A DNA stretch of 6,557 nt, from assembly GCA_037444775.1 (NCBI GenBank), contig JBBILU010000001.1:1-6557 (forward strand), written 5' to 3'. Of the stretch, positions 6,476 to 6,557 are shown one piece after another. Within the stretch, counting starts at the first letter, position 1. Every line of letters begins with the position of its first letter. A program made the translations under genes and the position numbers. The notes beneath the pieces are model-generated. The model did no database searches. It was not told where the DNA came from and was given only the letters and a program-made list of their open reading frames with translations. The stretch is from JBBILU01 sp037444775 (GTDB lineage Bacteria > Patescibacteriota > Gracilibacteria > BD1-5 > UBA6164).

Positions 6476-6507
6476 AAGAATAAATTATTTTTACATAGTT
6501 TATTCTT
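6476..6507 (-). repeat. Inverted repeat in the transposase leader
   Basis: AAGAATAAA (6476-6484) and TTTATTCTT (6499-6507) are perfectly complementary around a 14-base spacer, between the right terminal repeat and the transposase ATG. It may shield the start from transcripts entering from outside, as described for some other elements; this role is inferred. Confidence 0.4.
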
Positions 6508-6514
6508 TTTCTTA

Positions 6515-6531
6515 AGTTATGCAAGATGTCT
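6515..6531 (+). repeat. Right terminal inverted repeat
   Basis: AGTTATGCAAGATGTCT, the exact complement of the left repeat. It is followed by the second ATT of the target duplication. The transposase start lies 52 bases inward, so the promoter should be in or next to this repeat. Confidence 0.92.
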
Positions 6532-6557
6532 ATTATATGAACGATAAGTAACCATAT

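Larger units (their letters stand above)
5583..6531 (-). mobile_element. IS5-family insertion sequence, 949 bp, complete
   Basis: The element is bounded by perfect 17-bp terminal inverted repeats, flanked by a 3-bp ATT duplication (5580-5582 and 6532-6534), and contains one DDE transposase in two frames on the minus strand. The 3-bp duplication and split transposase fit the IS5 superfamily (ISL2, IS1031 and IS427-like groups). Transposase glycines are partly UGA, so the element is adapted to code 25. Confidence 0.9.
5508..6557 (-). pseudogene. Small ORF interrupted by the insertion sequence
   Basis: Minus-strand sequence on the right of the element reads MVTYRSYN from ATG 6555 (possibly an internal Met; the frame is open to the window edge). 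On the left it reads ISFDTFFEALDEF, then LNKLPWGFSS, to TAG 5510-5508. Removing the element and one copy of the ATT duplication joins these in a single frame, with one UGA glycine. In its present state translation would enter the right repeat and stop at TAA within four codons. I do not recognise the protein. Confidence 0.5.

Noticed and set aside
1..6557. tRNA genes, rRNA genes or a CRISPR array
   Set aside because: No GC-richer cloverleaf-like segment, rRNA-like block or regularly spaced direct repeat was seen on either strand.

Overview
The window is very AT-rich. From about position 711 rightwards it can only be read if UGA codes for glycine (genetic code 25). With that code, S20, IF-3, L35 and L20 read at full length with UGA at glycine positions; with the standard code each is cut into pieces. 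Code 25 is known from the candidate phyla Gracilibacteria (BD1-5) and Absconditabacteria (SR1), so this is most likely a metagenomic contig from one of those host-dependent, reduced-genome bacteria. No start codon in the ribosomal operon is preceded by a clear Shine-Dalgarno sequence.

Region by region. (1) Positions 1-710, minus strand: the end of a corrinoid (B12-binding) protein followed by a protein resembling the MetH activation domain. These use only GGN glycine codons, end one gene on a standard UGA, and look like standard-code DNA. (2) At about 687-713 this DNA abuts the code-25 DNA inside an A-rich tract. Both genes that meet there are truncated, so this is either an assembly chimera or a real recombination point. 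(3) Positions 673-3707, minus strand, code 25: a radical SAM enzyme with two Cys clusters, a decayed small gene, a NifH-family ATP-dependent reductase with all hallmark residues, and the first part of a NifD-like nitrogenase component 1 protein with an unusual Cys-containing N-terminal region. This is a candidate reductase system that I cannot assign to a known pathway. (4) Positions 3708-3906: a divergent intergenic region with a near-consensus promoter and a leader able to form two mutually exclusive hairpins. (5) Positions 3907-5469, plus strand: rpsT-infC-rpmI-rplT, closed by a perfect 18-bp stem terminator. (6) Positions 5508-6557: a 949-bp IS5-family insertion sequence with 17-bp perfect terminal inverted repeats, a 3-bp target duplication and a two-frame transposase. 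It has split a small minus-strand ORF whose frame is restored when the element and one target copy are removed.

How the parts could work together: the NifH-like protein would hydrolyse ATP and pass electrons from its 4Fe-4S cluster to the NifD-like partner, with the radical SAM protein as a possible maturase or independent neighbour. The substrate is unknown, and the component 1 gene is cut before its remaining metal-ligand region. The ribosomal operon is ordinary housekeeping and serves mainly to prove the genetic code. The B12 genes should not be assumed to belong to the same organism until the junction is verified.
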